Notes: a model not told the origin generated them from the letters alone. 33,488 bases of DNA from Spongiibacteraceae bacterium (GCA_002710725.1 PAKT01000062.1:1-33488); one strand, 5' to 3'. Numbered from the stretch's first letter, positions 10,879-18,915 are shown. Translations and numbers: made by a program.

Positions 10879-12015
10879 ATGACGCCAGAAGAAAACCGTC
10901 AGCTCATAAAGCGCATGTTACAACATCTCACTGCCGGCACAACTGACCTTGCTCCCCAGTCGATGGTGATACCTGCGGAGGAATTTCTGTCCACCGAGAG
11001 ATTTCAACAGGAGCGTGAGCAGCTCTTTCTGGATACTCCCCAGGCGATTGGTTTTTCCGGCGAGCTTCCCGGCCCGAATACCTATCTTACGGCAACGGTG
11101 CTACACATACCGGTGCTGGTTACACGACTTGAGGACGGCTCGCTGCGGGCTTTTCTGAATGCCTGTGCCCATCGCGGCGCGCCTGTCGCAGCTGGCTGCG
11201 GGGAGGCCAAGCGTCTGACTTGCAAATTTCACGGCTGGAGTTATGGATTGAACGGCTGCCTTGCGGGTCGTCGTTCGGAATCCTCTTTCGACGATGTAAC
11301 CGCAAGCACTGACTTGGTGCCCTTGCCGGTCGCCGAGCGCTGCGGGCTGATTCTGGTCGGTGCGAGAACAAGCGTATCGCAGCACGATGTTGATACGGCA
11401 TTGGCAGATATCGAGCCGGTAATGACCGGATTTCATCTGGAGCAGGCTGTTCCTGTAGGCAGTTACCGCTATGAAGCAAAGGCGAACTGGAAGCTGGTAG
11501 CCGGGCTAAGTCATGAAGCCTACCATTTTGCTTCAGTCCATCGAGATTCACTTGCGTCCTTGATGTATGACAAGGCAGTTGTGGATACCTTTGGCCGGCA
11601 TACTCGTTGGGCCTTTGCCTTCCGCGGTGCCGAGAAGCTCGCTGATACAGACCCTGAGCTGTGGCCGAATCACTTTCCTGGGGCCATGAATCACACTCTG
11701 TTTCCCGGGACTGTGATTGTTGTGAACAACGACGACGCTGAAATGATTCGGGTAGAGCCCGGCGGTTCCCCTGGAGAATCTGTCATTTACTACTCAGGTG
11801 TCTCGCGGCGCCCAGAAAACCTCGAAGCCTGTCGTGAAGCCTTTGAGTTTGGTGGAAAGCTCTTTAACGAAGAAGACTTGCCCGCTGCTGAAGCCAGTCA
11901 GCGGGGCTTGGCAGCAGGGCTGCCGTCCGTGATTGTCGGGCGCAACGAACCTGTGGTTCAGTTCTGGCATGAGCTCTGGAATCAGCAATTACGCAAGCAT
12001 CAGGCAGCCGGTTAG
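10879..12015 (+). CDS. Rieske non-haem iron oxygenase alpha subunit-like protein
   Basis: 378 aa. The Rieske [2Fe-2S] site is complete: Cys96 and His98 (CAHRG), then Cys115 and His118 (CKFHGWSYG). The catalytic domain has the NWK motif at 203-205 and the mononuclear iron ligands in HEAYHFASVH (His216, His221), with Glu213 at the position of the bridging Asp of naphthalene dioxygenase. Glu at that site is also known from carnitine/choline-type monooxygenases. These enzymes use electrons from a separate reductase to hydroxylate or demethylate substrates. No reductase, ferredoxin or beta subunit is nearby. The ATG at 10879 follows AGGGA with good spacing; a TTG at 10855 lacks this. It is divergent from the BASS transporter, which may import the substrate. 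Confidence 0.88.
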   Translation: MTPEENRQLIKRMLQHLTAGTTDLAPQSMVIPAEEFLSTERFQQEREQLFLDTPQAIGFSGELPGPNTYLTATVLHIPVLVTRLEDGSLRAFLNACAHRGAPVAAGCGEAKRLTCKFHGWSYGLNGCLAGRRSESSFDDVTASTDLVPLPVAERCGLILVGARTSVSQHDVDTALADIEPVMTGFHLEQAVPVGSYRYEAKANWKLVAGLSHEAYHFASVHRDSLASLMYDKAVVDTFGRHTRWAFAFRGAEKLADTDPELWPNHFPGAMNHTLFPGTVIVVNNDDAEMIRVEPGGSPGESVIYYSGVSRRPENLEACREAFEFGGKLFNEEDLPAAEASQRGLAAGLPSVIVGRNEPVVQFWHELWNQQLRKHQAAG

Positions 12016-12393
12016 AAGACTTACCCGGCGGTGCACTCCAGCCCTGAGATATTAGTGCGCTGTAGCGCCTCGCGGGGCCAAATACGGCGGCCCTGGCCCA
12101 TTCAGCCATAACTCACCTAATGTCAATTAAGCGCATCAATCGGCCCGTTGGGCTATCGGATGGGTGCCGCTTTGAGTTATTCGAGTCTGCAAAAAAGAAA
12201 CTGGCATTTGTACAGGATTGGTTGCGTTGCGGTGCGTTCGGGCGTTAGGGTGGGTTATACCTGAAGCTTTATCCGATCCAGAGCTGTGAAAGCAATAGCC
12301 GTGCTAAAGATTATTTCGCGCGGGGTCGGCAATCGCCCGGCGCATTGATCTGTCAATGTTTCGTGCCGCATTACGAATAGAAGGAGCTCTAAA
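12016..12393. other. 378-base intergenic region, no gene seen
   Basis: It separates the Rieske gene from the ATP-grasp gene. I see no convincing reading frame, tRNA or strong terminator. The only clear signal is AAGGAG at 12381-12386 serving the downstream start. A promoter for the ATP-grasp gene must lie here but I could not single one out. Confidence 0.6.
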
Positions 12394-13701
12394 ATGTCGA
12401 TTAAACCAGAGTCAAAAATGTCTCAGGACGTCTTGGCCTGGCGCGACCCTGAGATGGATTCCGTTAAGGGAACCGAAGCGCCGAAGGACCCGAATAAGGG
12501 CTATATCGCGCTGCTTGGTTGGAGTGTTAACGCGATCAAGGCGGCCCAGAAATTTAACCGCCGCTATGTTGTCGTCGCGCCTGAATGGGCGGAAGATTTT
12601 TGTACGGCGAATAATATCCCCTACATTTCCTGGAATTTTGAGCGCCTGAATGATCGTTCAATGGAAATTGCCCAGCGTCTGAAGGCTGAGGGCGTAGATG
12701 TAGCGGTTCCTCTGTTCGAGGAAACTGTCGAATGGTCAGGTGCGATCAACTCTGTGCTCCTTGATAACCCGCGTATGTATGGGCAATCCATACTGTTCCG
12801 CGACAAGGCACTGATGAAACGTCGGGCTCAGCTTGGTGGTATTCGCGTCGGCATCTTCGAAGAGGCCCACGAAAAGGAAGATGTGGTCCGCTTTATGAAG
12901 CGCGTCAATCAGACCCTGCTTAAGCTCGACGGTGACCCGGATGATCCGATTCACGTCAAAGCCTTCGACAAGGCCGGGTGTCTGGGGCACCGCATGATCC
13001 GGACGATTGAAGAAGTTGACGGTATTCCCGACGAAGAATACCCGCTGTTGATGGAGAGCCATCTGGACGGTTGGGAATTTGCGGTTGAGGCCTGGATTCA
13101 TGATGGCAAGATCCAGTTTCTGAATATTTCGGAATATGTGACGCTGGGCTACTCGGTCTTTGTGCCGGCCACGCATGAGCTGGAAAGCTGGCGCCCTGCG
13201 ATTACCAAGCAGATTGAGTTGCTGATCAAAACCTTTGATATTCAGTTCGGTCTGATTCACCCGGAGTACTTTGTGACCAGTGATGGCACCATGTACTTTG
13301 GCGAGGTGGCTTACCGTCCGCCCGGCTTCAAGGCCTTCGAGTTGATAGAGCGGGCCTATGGTTTCAGTGCCTACCAGGCCTCGATGCTGGTGTTTGACCC
13401 CAAAAGCACGGAAGAAGAGGTTGAAGCCTTCTTTCCGAAAGAGGTGGAAGATGCGAATGGCTATGCCGGCTGCTTTGGTGTCTACCCAAGGAGGCGTGTG
13501 ATAAGCAAGCTGGAAATGCCGAAGGAGTGTGTTGAGCATCCTTACTTTGAGTCGCACGAGCTGGTGGAACCGGCGGAGGAAACGGTACCGGACCGCAATG
13601 CCTTTGGTACCCACTGGGGCCTCGTTTTCTTTTTTGGCGACGATCCGATCAAGATGCGAGACTTGCTCAAAGCTCAGGAAGAGCTGGACTTTTACGTTTA
13701 G
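12394..13701 (+). CDS. stand-alone ATP-grasp domain protein
   Basis: 435 aa. A Rossmann-like preATP domain (KGYIALLGWSVNAIKAAQKF, RRYVVVAPEWAEDF) is followed by an ATP-grasp fold: FRDKALMKRRAQLGGI around residues 135-150, IHVKAFDKAG near 186-195 (ATP lysine strand), ESHLDGWEFAVEAWIHDG near 221-238, and the metal-binding strand MYFGEVAYRPPG. In the last motif the usual Glu-x-Asn-x-Arg pattern appears as Glu-Val-Ala-Tyr-Arg, so the second metal ligand may differ. Such proteins ligate a carboxylate to an amine or similar nucleophile after acyl-phosphate activation. No carrier protein, precursor peptide or tailoring enzyme is adjacent, so the product cannot be guessed. The start is well supported by AAGGAG at 12381-12386. 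Convergent with the patatin gene. Confidence 0.85.
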   Translation: MSIKPESKMSQDVLAWRDPEMDSVKGTEAPKDPNKGYIALLGWSVNAIKAAQKFNRRYVVVAPEWAEDFCTANNIPYISWNFERLNDRSMEIAQRLKAEGVDVAVPLFEETVEWSGAINSVLLDNPRMYGQSILFRDKALMKRRAQLGGIRVGIFEEAHEKEDVVRFMKRVNQTLLKLDGDPDDPIHVKAFDKAGCLGHRMIRTIEEVDGIPDEEYPLLMESHLDGWEFAVEAWIHDGKIQFLNISEYVTLGYSVFVPATHELESWRPAITKQIELLIKTFDIQFGLIHPEYFVTSDGTMYFGEVAYRPPGFKAFELIERAYGFSAYQASMLVFDPKSTEEEVEAFFPKEVEDANGYAGCFGVYPRRRVISKLEMPKECVEHPYFESHELVEPAEETVPDRNAFGTHWGLVFFFGDDPIKMRDLLKAQEELDFYV

Positions 13702-13841
13702 TTGATCGAGCGAGTATGGCGGCAAGGCCGGGCAGGACCAGTCGAAGAATACCGCTGATGGAACGTCAAGGTTTTCTCGGTCCGTTTCCGGTCAGTTAGC
13801 AGTTTGTTCGTCGCACGGTCCCTATGACGGTGCTGCGGCTA

Positions 13842-14744
13842 CTATCTTTCGTCAATCGTTTTTTGGCTTTTCGAGAGCCGATTTGAAATTGCCTTCAGCG
13901 CTTCAGGCATCTTCAAGGGCATCAGGCTCCAGGCTGCCTGAAGGACGCTTATAAAAAGGTGCATACGCTTGTACCAGAGCACCCTGCGGATCATTTTCTT
14001 CATAGGGTTATAGCCTTCCAGGAAAAGCTCCTCAATGCGGTCGGCATTGTTGGTAAGACTATAGCCGCTGAGATCCAGCATTAGTGGTATATCGGCTTTT
14101 TTGAGTTGCTTGCGGGTGTTGAAGTCGATGCCAATGTTGATGGCGTTGGTGATGACATCGAAAGTGTTTTCAACCTTCGGATATCTGCTGACATGGCTGA
14201 GGTCCACCGCGACCGTAATGCCTGCGCCCATTATCTCTAAGGGGGAGATGGGTACGTTTTCAACCAGCCCGCCGTCTACCAGCGTCCGCCCATCAATCTC
14301 TACCGGAACAAAAAGACCTGGCACAGCCATAGAGGCGCAAACAGCGTCGGCCAGGTTTCCTCGCCGAAAAATCAGCTGTTCGCCGGTTTCGATATCCGTA
14401 GCGCAAATGGCCAGGGGAATATCGGCATCTTCGATCCGGACATCACCCAGATCCCGAAGGACCATCGCGCGGATGGCGTCGGTACTGAACAGGCCGCCGC
14501 GTTCGAAGGTAAAGTTCAGGATTTTCGATAGGTTCAGCGCAGAGCAGATGGAGAGTATCGATTCTGCAGGGCGGCCGAAGGCGTAATAACTTGCGATAAG
14601 CGCGCCTGCGCTGGTGCCCGAGATGCAGTGGATCTTGATCTGGTCTTCTTCAAGGGCCTTCAGAACACCAATGTGCGCGATGCCCTTTGCAGCGCCGCCG
14701 CCCAGTGCCAGGCCGATGCGCGTGTTAAAAGGGTTGAGTTTCAT
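13842..14744 (-). CDS. patatin-like phospholipase (RssA/YchK-type)
   Basis: 300 aa. Complete patatin motifs: oxyanion loop GGGAAKG at 15-21, nucleophile Ser45 in GTSAGA, and catalytic Asp157 in DGGLVENVP. The fold begins directly at the N-terminus (IGLALGGGAAKGIAHIGVLK), as in the short bacterial RssA-like branch. A C-terminal region of ~90 basic/hydrophobic residues (YKRMHLFISVLQAAWSLMP) may associate with membrane. The expected activity is a serine acyl hydrolase on phospholipids or lysophospholipids. Start ATG at 14744 with GGAG upstream. It stands alone, convergent with the ATP-grasp gene and 269 nt downstream of the EAL gene stop. Confidence 0.9.
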   Translation of the reverse strand: MKLNPFNTRIGLALGGGAAKGIAHIGVLKALEEDQIKIHCISGTSAGALIASYYAFGRPAESILSICSALNLSKILNFTFERGGLFSTDAIRAMVLRDLGDVRIEDADIPLAICATDIETGEQLIFRRGNLADAVCASMAVPGLFVPVEIDGRTLVDGGLVENVPISPLEIMGAGITVAVDLSHVSRYPKVENTFDVITNAINIGIDFNTRKQLKKADIPLMLDLSGYSLTNNADRIEELFLEGYNPMKKMIRRVLWYKRMHLFISVLQAAWSLMPLKMPEALKAISNRLSKSQKTIDER

Positions 14745-15013
14745 GTTCGTAAAGCTCCGATAGTTTTAGATTGGGCGTGGCAAGGAGTGTTGTTTGCGTA
14801 CGGAAGCAGAAGCCGGCATTTCGGTTGCCTGTTTAGTCGCTAATTTGAATATGCAACGAGGGGGATCGGATCACTGATTAGAGCATTCGAAGGCCGATCA
14901 GAAATTCCTGAACCATATTAAATCATTTGCTTTGTTCTCCCAATTGCGATGTGACGGTTGGTGGAAGGTCAGAGGGTAACATTAGTGGCTATAAGCATTC
15001 GTTGTATTGTTTG

Positions 15014-16726
15014 CTATGCTTGGGTATCGAAACCCCATGGTGAGCTGTAAAGCCAGTGTTCGAGCTCATCCGGCGGTAGCGGTCGGCAGAAGTAAAAACC
15101 TTGAGCATAGTCACAAGAATAGAGGCGGAGAAGATCCAGTGTCTCGGGTTCTTCGATGCCTTCGGCAACAACGTGCAAACCAAGATTGTGAGCCAAATCG
15201 ATTGTTGATCGTACTATCTGTTTATCCTGCTCGCTATCACTCATGGCGGATATAAATGAACGATCGATCTTTAATTCAGTGGCGGGCAGCGATTTCAGAT
15301 AAGTTAATGAGGAGTGATCTTTCCCAAAATCATCAATCGACAAATTAAATCCTAAGGCGTGTAGTTGATTCAGTGTCTTCAATGATCGCTCGGGCCGTGA
15401 CATTATCACAGACTCCGTTATTTCGAGAGTAAGTCGACTGTGGTGGACTTGGTGCAAATCCATGAGGCTTGCGATACTGTCTGGCAATGTAATATCCAGC
15501 AGGTTTCTGGTGGAGAGATTGACGGATACCGTCAGGTCTATATTGTCTTTCGACCAAAGCGCTAGTTGCTTGATGGCATGCTCTAGTATTAAGAGCGTAA
15601 AGGGTCGTATCAAACCAGATTGTTCGACTGTTGGGATGAAATCGGCAGGAGATATCATGCCCTCTGAAGGGCGTGGCCAACGCGCCAGCGCTTCAACGCT
15701 AGCGACGTTTCCAGTTCTTACATCAATTTTTGGCTGATAATGTACGATGATTTCTTTGTCGCTAATCGCCCGTCTGATTTCCGCTTGTAGTCTTAGACGG
15801 CGGACACTAAACGGGTCGTCTTCACCGTTATAGAGACTGAGGTAGCTGGGTTCGTTTTTAGCAGACCGCACCGCAATATCGGCATGCCTCAAGAGAATCT
15901 CAGTGGAATCGCCGTGCTTCGGGTACTGTGCTATCCCTATTGCTACTTCCATCTCGACCGGCATGTCAACTAGAACTAGCGGCTTCTCGAGCACTTCTTG
16001 AATTTTCCGGGCAATGACTTCTGCCTGTTTAGTGGTAGCTGACGGTAGAATGACCGTGAATTTTCCACCATCCATGCGGGCCACGGTATCAGATTCCCGA
16101 AGCACATTTTTTACTCGCGCGGCCACTTCCTTTATCACGAGGTCGCCAGAATGATGTCCGAGAAGGCTATTGATCTCTTTTAGTCTCAATAGATTTATAA
16201 TCATGACCGACAAAGGTGAAGTAGATCTTTTCGACACTTGAAGACAATGATTAAGCCTGTCCTGCAACAGTGCGCGATTGGGTAGCTCGGTCAAACTGTC
16301 AAATAGAGCTCTACGCTCCAGTTCGTTTATGTATTGTTTCCGCTCGCTGATATCTTGAATTATGGCAATAAATACGTGCGGTTTTTCCGTGTCGGAAAGT
16401 TGTAGGCGTACTTCTATGGGGTATTTGCTGCCATCCTTACGACGATGTTCGGTCTCAAAGCAGACCTGCTGCTTCTCCAGGCGACGCAATGGGCTAATCA
16501 GCGCTTCAAACTGATCAAATGTATATTCGGGTTTCAAATCCAGCGGCGTTAGCTGACGGAGCTCTTCGTGTGAGTAACCGAGATTCTCACGGGCACCTCT
16601 GCTCACTTCAATGAAGAGAAGCGAGTCAGAATCAAAGGTATAAATCTCGTTCCAGGAATGCTGAAAAATCTGGCCCATACGTGCCAGAAGTGACTCAGAT
16701 TCCTTATGCGTAGAAATATCTGTCAT
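15014..16726 (-). CDS. PAS - degenerate GGDEF - EAL cyclic-di-GMP phosphodiesterase (5'-truncated)
   Basis: 570 aa from the first ATG. Domains: PAS/PAC ~15-130 (FETEHRRKDGSKYPIEV, AIIQDISERK), GGDEF ~140-300, EAL ~315-560. The GGDEF domain is degenerate: the signature reads ARMDGGKF and the metal-binding Asp strand is IINLLRLKEIN, so cyclase activity is not expected. An RxxD inhibitory-site motif (RESD, 210-213) is kept. The EAL domain has the expected residues: VEALARW, NLSTRNLL, LEITESV, IDDFGKDHSSL, ELKIDRSF, VAEGIEE and DYAQGFYF, so c-di-GMP hydrolysis is likely. The chosen ATG falls inside a PAC motif that continues upstream in frame for 29 codons (GRWRNVYAP ... GYAKGFFGAMTDIS) up to a TAA at 16814-16816. 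The original protein was therefore longer, and the present gene is a remnant or a shortened, possibly still working version. Confidence 0.88.
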   Translation of the reverse strand: MTDISTHKESESLLARMGQIFQHSWNEIYTFDSDSLLFIEVSRGARENLGYSHEELRQLTPLDLKPEYTFDQFEALISPLRRLEKQQVCFETEHRRKDGSKYPIEVRLQLSDTEKPHVFIAIIQDISERKQYINELERRALFDSLTELPNRALLQDRLNHCLQVSKRSTSPLSVMIINLLRLKEINSLLGHHSGDLVIKEVAARVKNVLRESDTVARMDGGKFTVILPSATTKQAEVIARKIQEVLEKPLVLVDMPVEMEVAIGIAQYPKHGDSTEILLRHADIAVRSAKNEPSYLSLYNGEDDPFSVRRLRLQAEIRRAISDKEIIVHYQPKIDVRTGNVASVEALARWPRPSEGMISPADFIPTVEQSGLIRPFTLLILEHAIKQLALWSKDNIDLTVSVNLSTRNLLDITLPDSIASLMDLHQVHHSRLTLEITESVIMSRPERSLKTLNQLHALGFNLSIDDFGKDHSSLTYLKSLPATELKIDRSFISAMSDSEQDKQIVRSTIDLAHNLGLHVVAEGIEEPETLDLLRLYSCDYAQGFYFCRPLPPDELEHWLYSSPWGFDTQA

Positions 16727-16813
16727 GGCGCCGAAAAAGCCCTTCGCATAACCGGTAGCATCTCGAGCACTCGGCGCATAGACATTGCGCCAGCGACCTT
16801 GAGTTCCGGTGCG
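16727..16813 (-). pseudogene. remnant of an additional upstream PAS/PAC domain
   Basis: In frame with the EAL gene and directly before its ATG, 29 codons encode the C-terminal strand of a PAC motif (GRWRNVYAP, RDATGYAKGFFGA) before a stop at 16814-16816. There is no start codon in this stretch. The rest of that PAS domain is not recognisable in any frame upstream, which points to a 5' deletion or multiple lesions. Confidence 0.6.
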
Positions 16814-16816
16814 TTA

Positions 16817-17374
16817 TAAAATCTCCGGCCACTTTCGATGCTAATGTTCGTGAAACGATGGATTTTGTCACCGCAACGCTCTGGGCTATGAATGTGTTGG
16901 ATACTAACGTTCTGGTCGTTGTGAAAACTCGTACGGGTAATATTGTGTTCGACGTTGAACTGATACTTCGGCAACGTTCGAGTCGGCAGTGTCTCGCGAT
17001 TGTGCTTTATTATGACGGACTGCAAATCGGGAGCAGCGGCCATTCCGTTTAGTAGAACTGCAGGCTCATCCAATGCCAACTGAGCTAACATGCACCCCTT
17101 AAGACTGACGACTCTTGTTAATTTATTCACGTTCTACCTTATATAAGTGTCACAGAACCTGCTGGTCAGGGAGCTTGAGTATAAAGAGACGTATCTGAGC
17201 GATTCCTTTTATTCTGGTTGTGAACAAACTACGCAATTAATGGCTATGCGACATGCTCAGTGTATCCCGGCTGCATTCGGGGGTCGAGATGTCTTAGGTC
17301 TTGAATCCGTCAGATTTTTTTGGCTATCTCAGGCGGTTATAAAAGGCATGATTGTGTTCGTTGGGGCAAAATGA
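16817..17374. other. decayed or non-coding DNA
   Basis: Between the truncated EAL gene and the transposase remnant I see no protein I can recognise. A minus-strand frame of 135 codons (16723-17130), whose stop overlaps the EAL ATG, begins with GTG and has no family resemblance; it could be a by-product of decay. A plus-strand frame at 17147-17374 is equally featureless. Confidence 0.5.
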
Positions 17375-17380
17375 ACCAAG

Positions 17381-17605
17381 ATGGTGCGCGGTGAGAGATC
17401 GCAGATCATAGGATTGGCGCGCAGCAGCTCACCTAACGCTATTGGTTGGGCTGATGAAGAGTCGAGCAATGGTATTACGGAGGGCTTCCACAACAAGATG
17501 GAAATGATCTCACGGCGAGCGTATGGTTTTAGAAACTTTGAGAATTATAGATTGAGGGTGCTGGCCCATTGCGGGTGGGACGGTATTATCAACAGGGTGC
17601 GATGA
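17381..17605 (+). pseudogene. ISL3-type transposase C-terminal remnant
   Basis: The frame encodes SSNGITEGFHNKMEMISRRA followed by YGFRNFENYRLRVLAHCGW. The pattern SNG.(T/I)EG.NNK.K.I.RRAYGFRNFENFRLR is the conserved C-terminal end of ISL3-family (DDE) transposases and contains the final catalytic Glu (EG). Only ~55 residues show the pattern. The preceding ~20 residues do not, and a TGA stands at 17372-17374. No terminal inverted repeats were found. It is therefore a dead fragment of an insertion sequence, sitting 50 bp outside the left end of the tRNA-Phe island. Confidence 0.75.
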
Positions 17606-17655
17606 ATGCCATCCCCCGTTAATTGGTTAGAGCCGTCGTAAGTCATTGAAAAGAG

Positions 17656-17703
17656 GTGGTGCCCAAAGGCGGAATCGAACCACCGACACGGGGATTTTCA
17701 ATC
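17656..17703 (-). repeat. left attachment site: duplicated 3' half of tRNA-Phe
   Basis: 48 bases match 21066-21113 with one mismatch (A at 17666 versus G at 21076). On the minus strand it reads from the anticodon stem through the T arm to the 3' CCA of tRNA-Phe. The match stops abruptly at 17703/21113, inside the anticodon stem. This is the classic footprint of integration into a tRNA gene, and it lies on the 3' side of the tRNA as expected. Confidence 0.88.
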
Positions 17704-17736
17704 GGATGATTGAAGATTAAAAGCATTTAAATTCAG

Positions 17737-17991
17737 TCAGTTAGCGACCTTTCCCAATCTCGCTGTGTCTATAAATGTTAATAAACATTGGTGAAATACA
17801 CGCAAGTCAGCACAATTTAGGCACATTGAATCAATGTATTTGTTGTATAGACGACCGCCCTCTTTAGCTGGGAATTTCCCAAGGCGGCGAGTTGCTTGCG
17901 GTCTGCGTTTGCATAATGCTCTTCTGCTTAGCGGCTTCACTCGAAGTTCACGTGTATTATCCATCAATAACACCCTAGGCTGCCAGATCAC
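17737..17991 (-). CDS. hypothetical 84-aa basic protein
   Basis: No family recognised. The frame starts with GTG overlapping the stop of the peptidase gene (GTGA at 17988-17991), an arrangement that allows coupled translation. The first half is rich in Arg and Lys (RELRVKPLSRRALCKRRPQ), and the second half has a CLNC pair and a hydrophobic tail. It could be real, being positioned as the last gene of the operon and ending near the island boundary, or it could be an open frame by chance. An in-frame ATG at codon 10 is an alternative start. Confidence 0.3.
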   Translation of the reverse strand: MIWQPRVLLMDNTRELRVKPLSRRALCKRRPQATRRLGKFPAKEGGRLYNKYIDSMCLNCADLRVFHQCLLTFIDTARLGKVAN

Positions 17992-18677
17992 GGCCAGCGT
18001 ATAAAGCTGAGTTGATTAAGCCGAATTGCCATTGCGCCCGGTGAGACTTTGAAAGCTTCGGCAAGGCTTGTGAAATGCCTACCGCAGAGTGACCGGCACT
18101 TAGCCAAGGCAAGCTCGCGTTCTAATGAACGCTCCTCGGCTCGTAGCAGTGTTTCGGGGTCGCTAGGGTTTAACCAATAGGCGACGGTTTCATTGACAGC
18201 GTAAGGGATCGATCCAAATCTGGCTTGGAATTCCTTCGCTAACAGTTTCTCGGGCATGAGAAAAGCTCCGGCAAAGTAGTCGGCCTCTCTCTCAGTTTGG
18301 GATCGTCGACCGTCTAATGCCTTTGAACCGTCGACCGGCCTGTCGCGGTGCATCACTTCGTTGGGATGTAGTATCCAGTGCCCGACTTCATGTGCGGCCG
18401 TAAACCGTGCCACAGGTGTGCTCAAAGCAGAAGCAACAGCTATTTTCTGTGATTGCCGGTCAATAAGGCCGGCAACTTTGTACCGTTGTCCGCGAAATGA
18501 GAATGCGGTGGTCGAGTTATCAAAAATTTGGTATCCCAGCCCTAAGACGGAACAAGCGGCCTGCGGGTCTAGCATGTCGATTGGTCGCAACTGGCGGTCT
18601 GGCCATAGTGTGTCTTGATGATTCCAGATTTCGCGATGAAGATGCCTGGCTTGGCTAGTAATTGCTGCGTGGTTCAT
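17988..18677 (-). CDS. ImmA/IrrE-family zinc metallopeptidase
   Basis: 229 aa. The zinc peptidase signature is clear: FTAAHEVGHWILH supplies the HExxH motif, and EREADYFAGAFLMP gives the downstream Glu ligand and the family's conserved AxxFLMP. An N-terminal region of ~95 residues carries a short beta-rich segment (YQIFDNSTTAFSFRGQRYKV). The C-terminal ~60 residues (FTSLAEAFKVSPGAMAIRLNQL) look like a helix-turn-helix-type segment often seen after the peptidase in this family. ImmA/IrrE proteins cleave or control repressors, antitoxins or stress regulators. Start ATG at 18677 has GGAGGA directly upstream. The gene follows the 50-aa gene by 42 nt. The likely partner is that small basic protein, by position. 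Confidence 0.9.
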   Translation of the reverse strand: MNHAAITSQARHLHREIWNHQDTLWPDRQLRPIDMLDPQAACSVLGLGYQIFDNSTTAFSFRGQRYKVAGLIDRQSQKIAVASALSTPVARFTAAHEVGHWILHPNEVMHRDRPVDGSKALDGRRSQTEREADYFAGAFLMPEKLLAKEFQARFGSIPYAVNETVAYWLNPSDPETLLRAEERSLERELALAKCRSLCGRHFTSLAEAFKVSPGAMAIRLNQLSFIRWP

Positions 18678-18719
18678 TTTTCCTCCAGAGACCCGACATT
18701 GAGTCGATTAGGGTGTTGG

Positions 18720-18872
18720 TCAGCGAGACTTTCCTCTTCCGGTATCTCCGCGACCGGGGTTGGGGATGGATTCCTTTTGGGTTGAGGCTGGCCGCCTTTT
18801 CGCAACGCTTTCCGTGGTGAATTGGCCTGTTCTGGAGTCTCGGTAGCCTGTGTGGCTGTTTTTCTTACTCAT
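18720..18872 (-). CDS. small basic protein (50 aa), first gene of the ImmA/IrrE operon
   Basis: MSKKNSHTGYRDSRTGQF followed by TTESVAKRRPASTQKE and a Gly/Arg-rich tail (PGRGDTGRGKSR). The motif R(D)S.TG(Q/R)FTT...A.RRP.ST..E resembles a widespread group of 50-70-residue proteins of unknown function (pattern RDSxTGxFVTxxxAxxHPxTT). I recognise the pattern but know no proven role. The start at 18872 is chosen because GAGGG stands at the right distance, and a promoter with 17-nt spacing lies further upstream. A longer frame to 19031 is open but runs through the promoter. The charge and lack of hydrophobic core suggest a disordered or nucleic-acid-binding protein, possibly a substrate of the adjacent peptidase. 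Confidence 0.7.
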   Translation of the reverse strand: MSKKNSHTGYRDSRTGQFTTESVAKRRPASTQKESIPNPGRGDTGRGKSR

Positions 18873-18915
18873 AGCATCGCCCTCGCAGTAGGGAGTGATC
18901 AATAATCGTACAGCG

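Noticed and set aside
17040..17100. tRNA-like stretch (AGCTCAGTTGGC next to GGGGTGC) on the minus strand
   Set aside because: No anticodon arm, T arm or matching acceptor 3' strand could be folded.
16723..17130. 135-codon minus-strand frame whose stop overlaps the EAL start
   Set aside because: The overlap looks operon-like, but the in-frame PAC remnant shows this region once encoded the EAL protein in a different frame. No domain recognised.
17147..17374. 75-codon plus-strand frame
   Set aside because: No ribosome site, no recognisable pattern, lies in decayed DNA.
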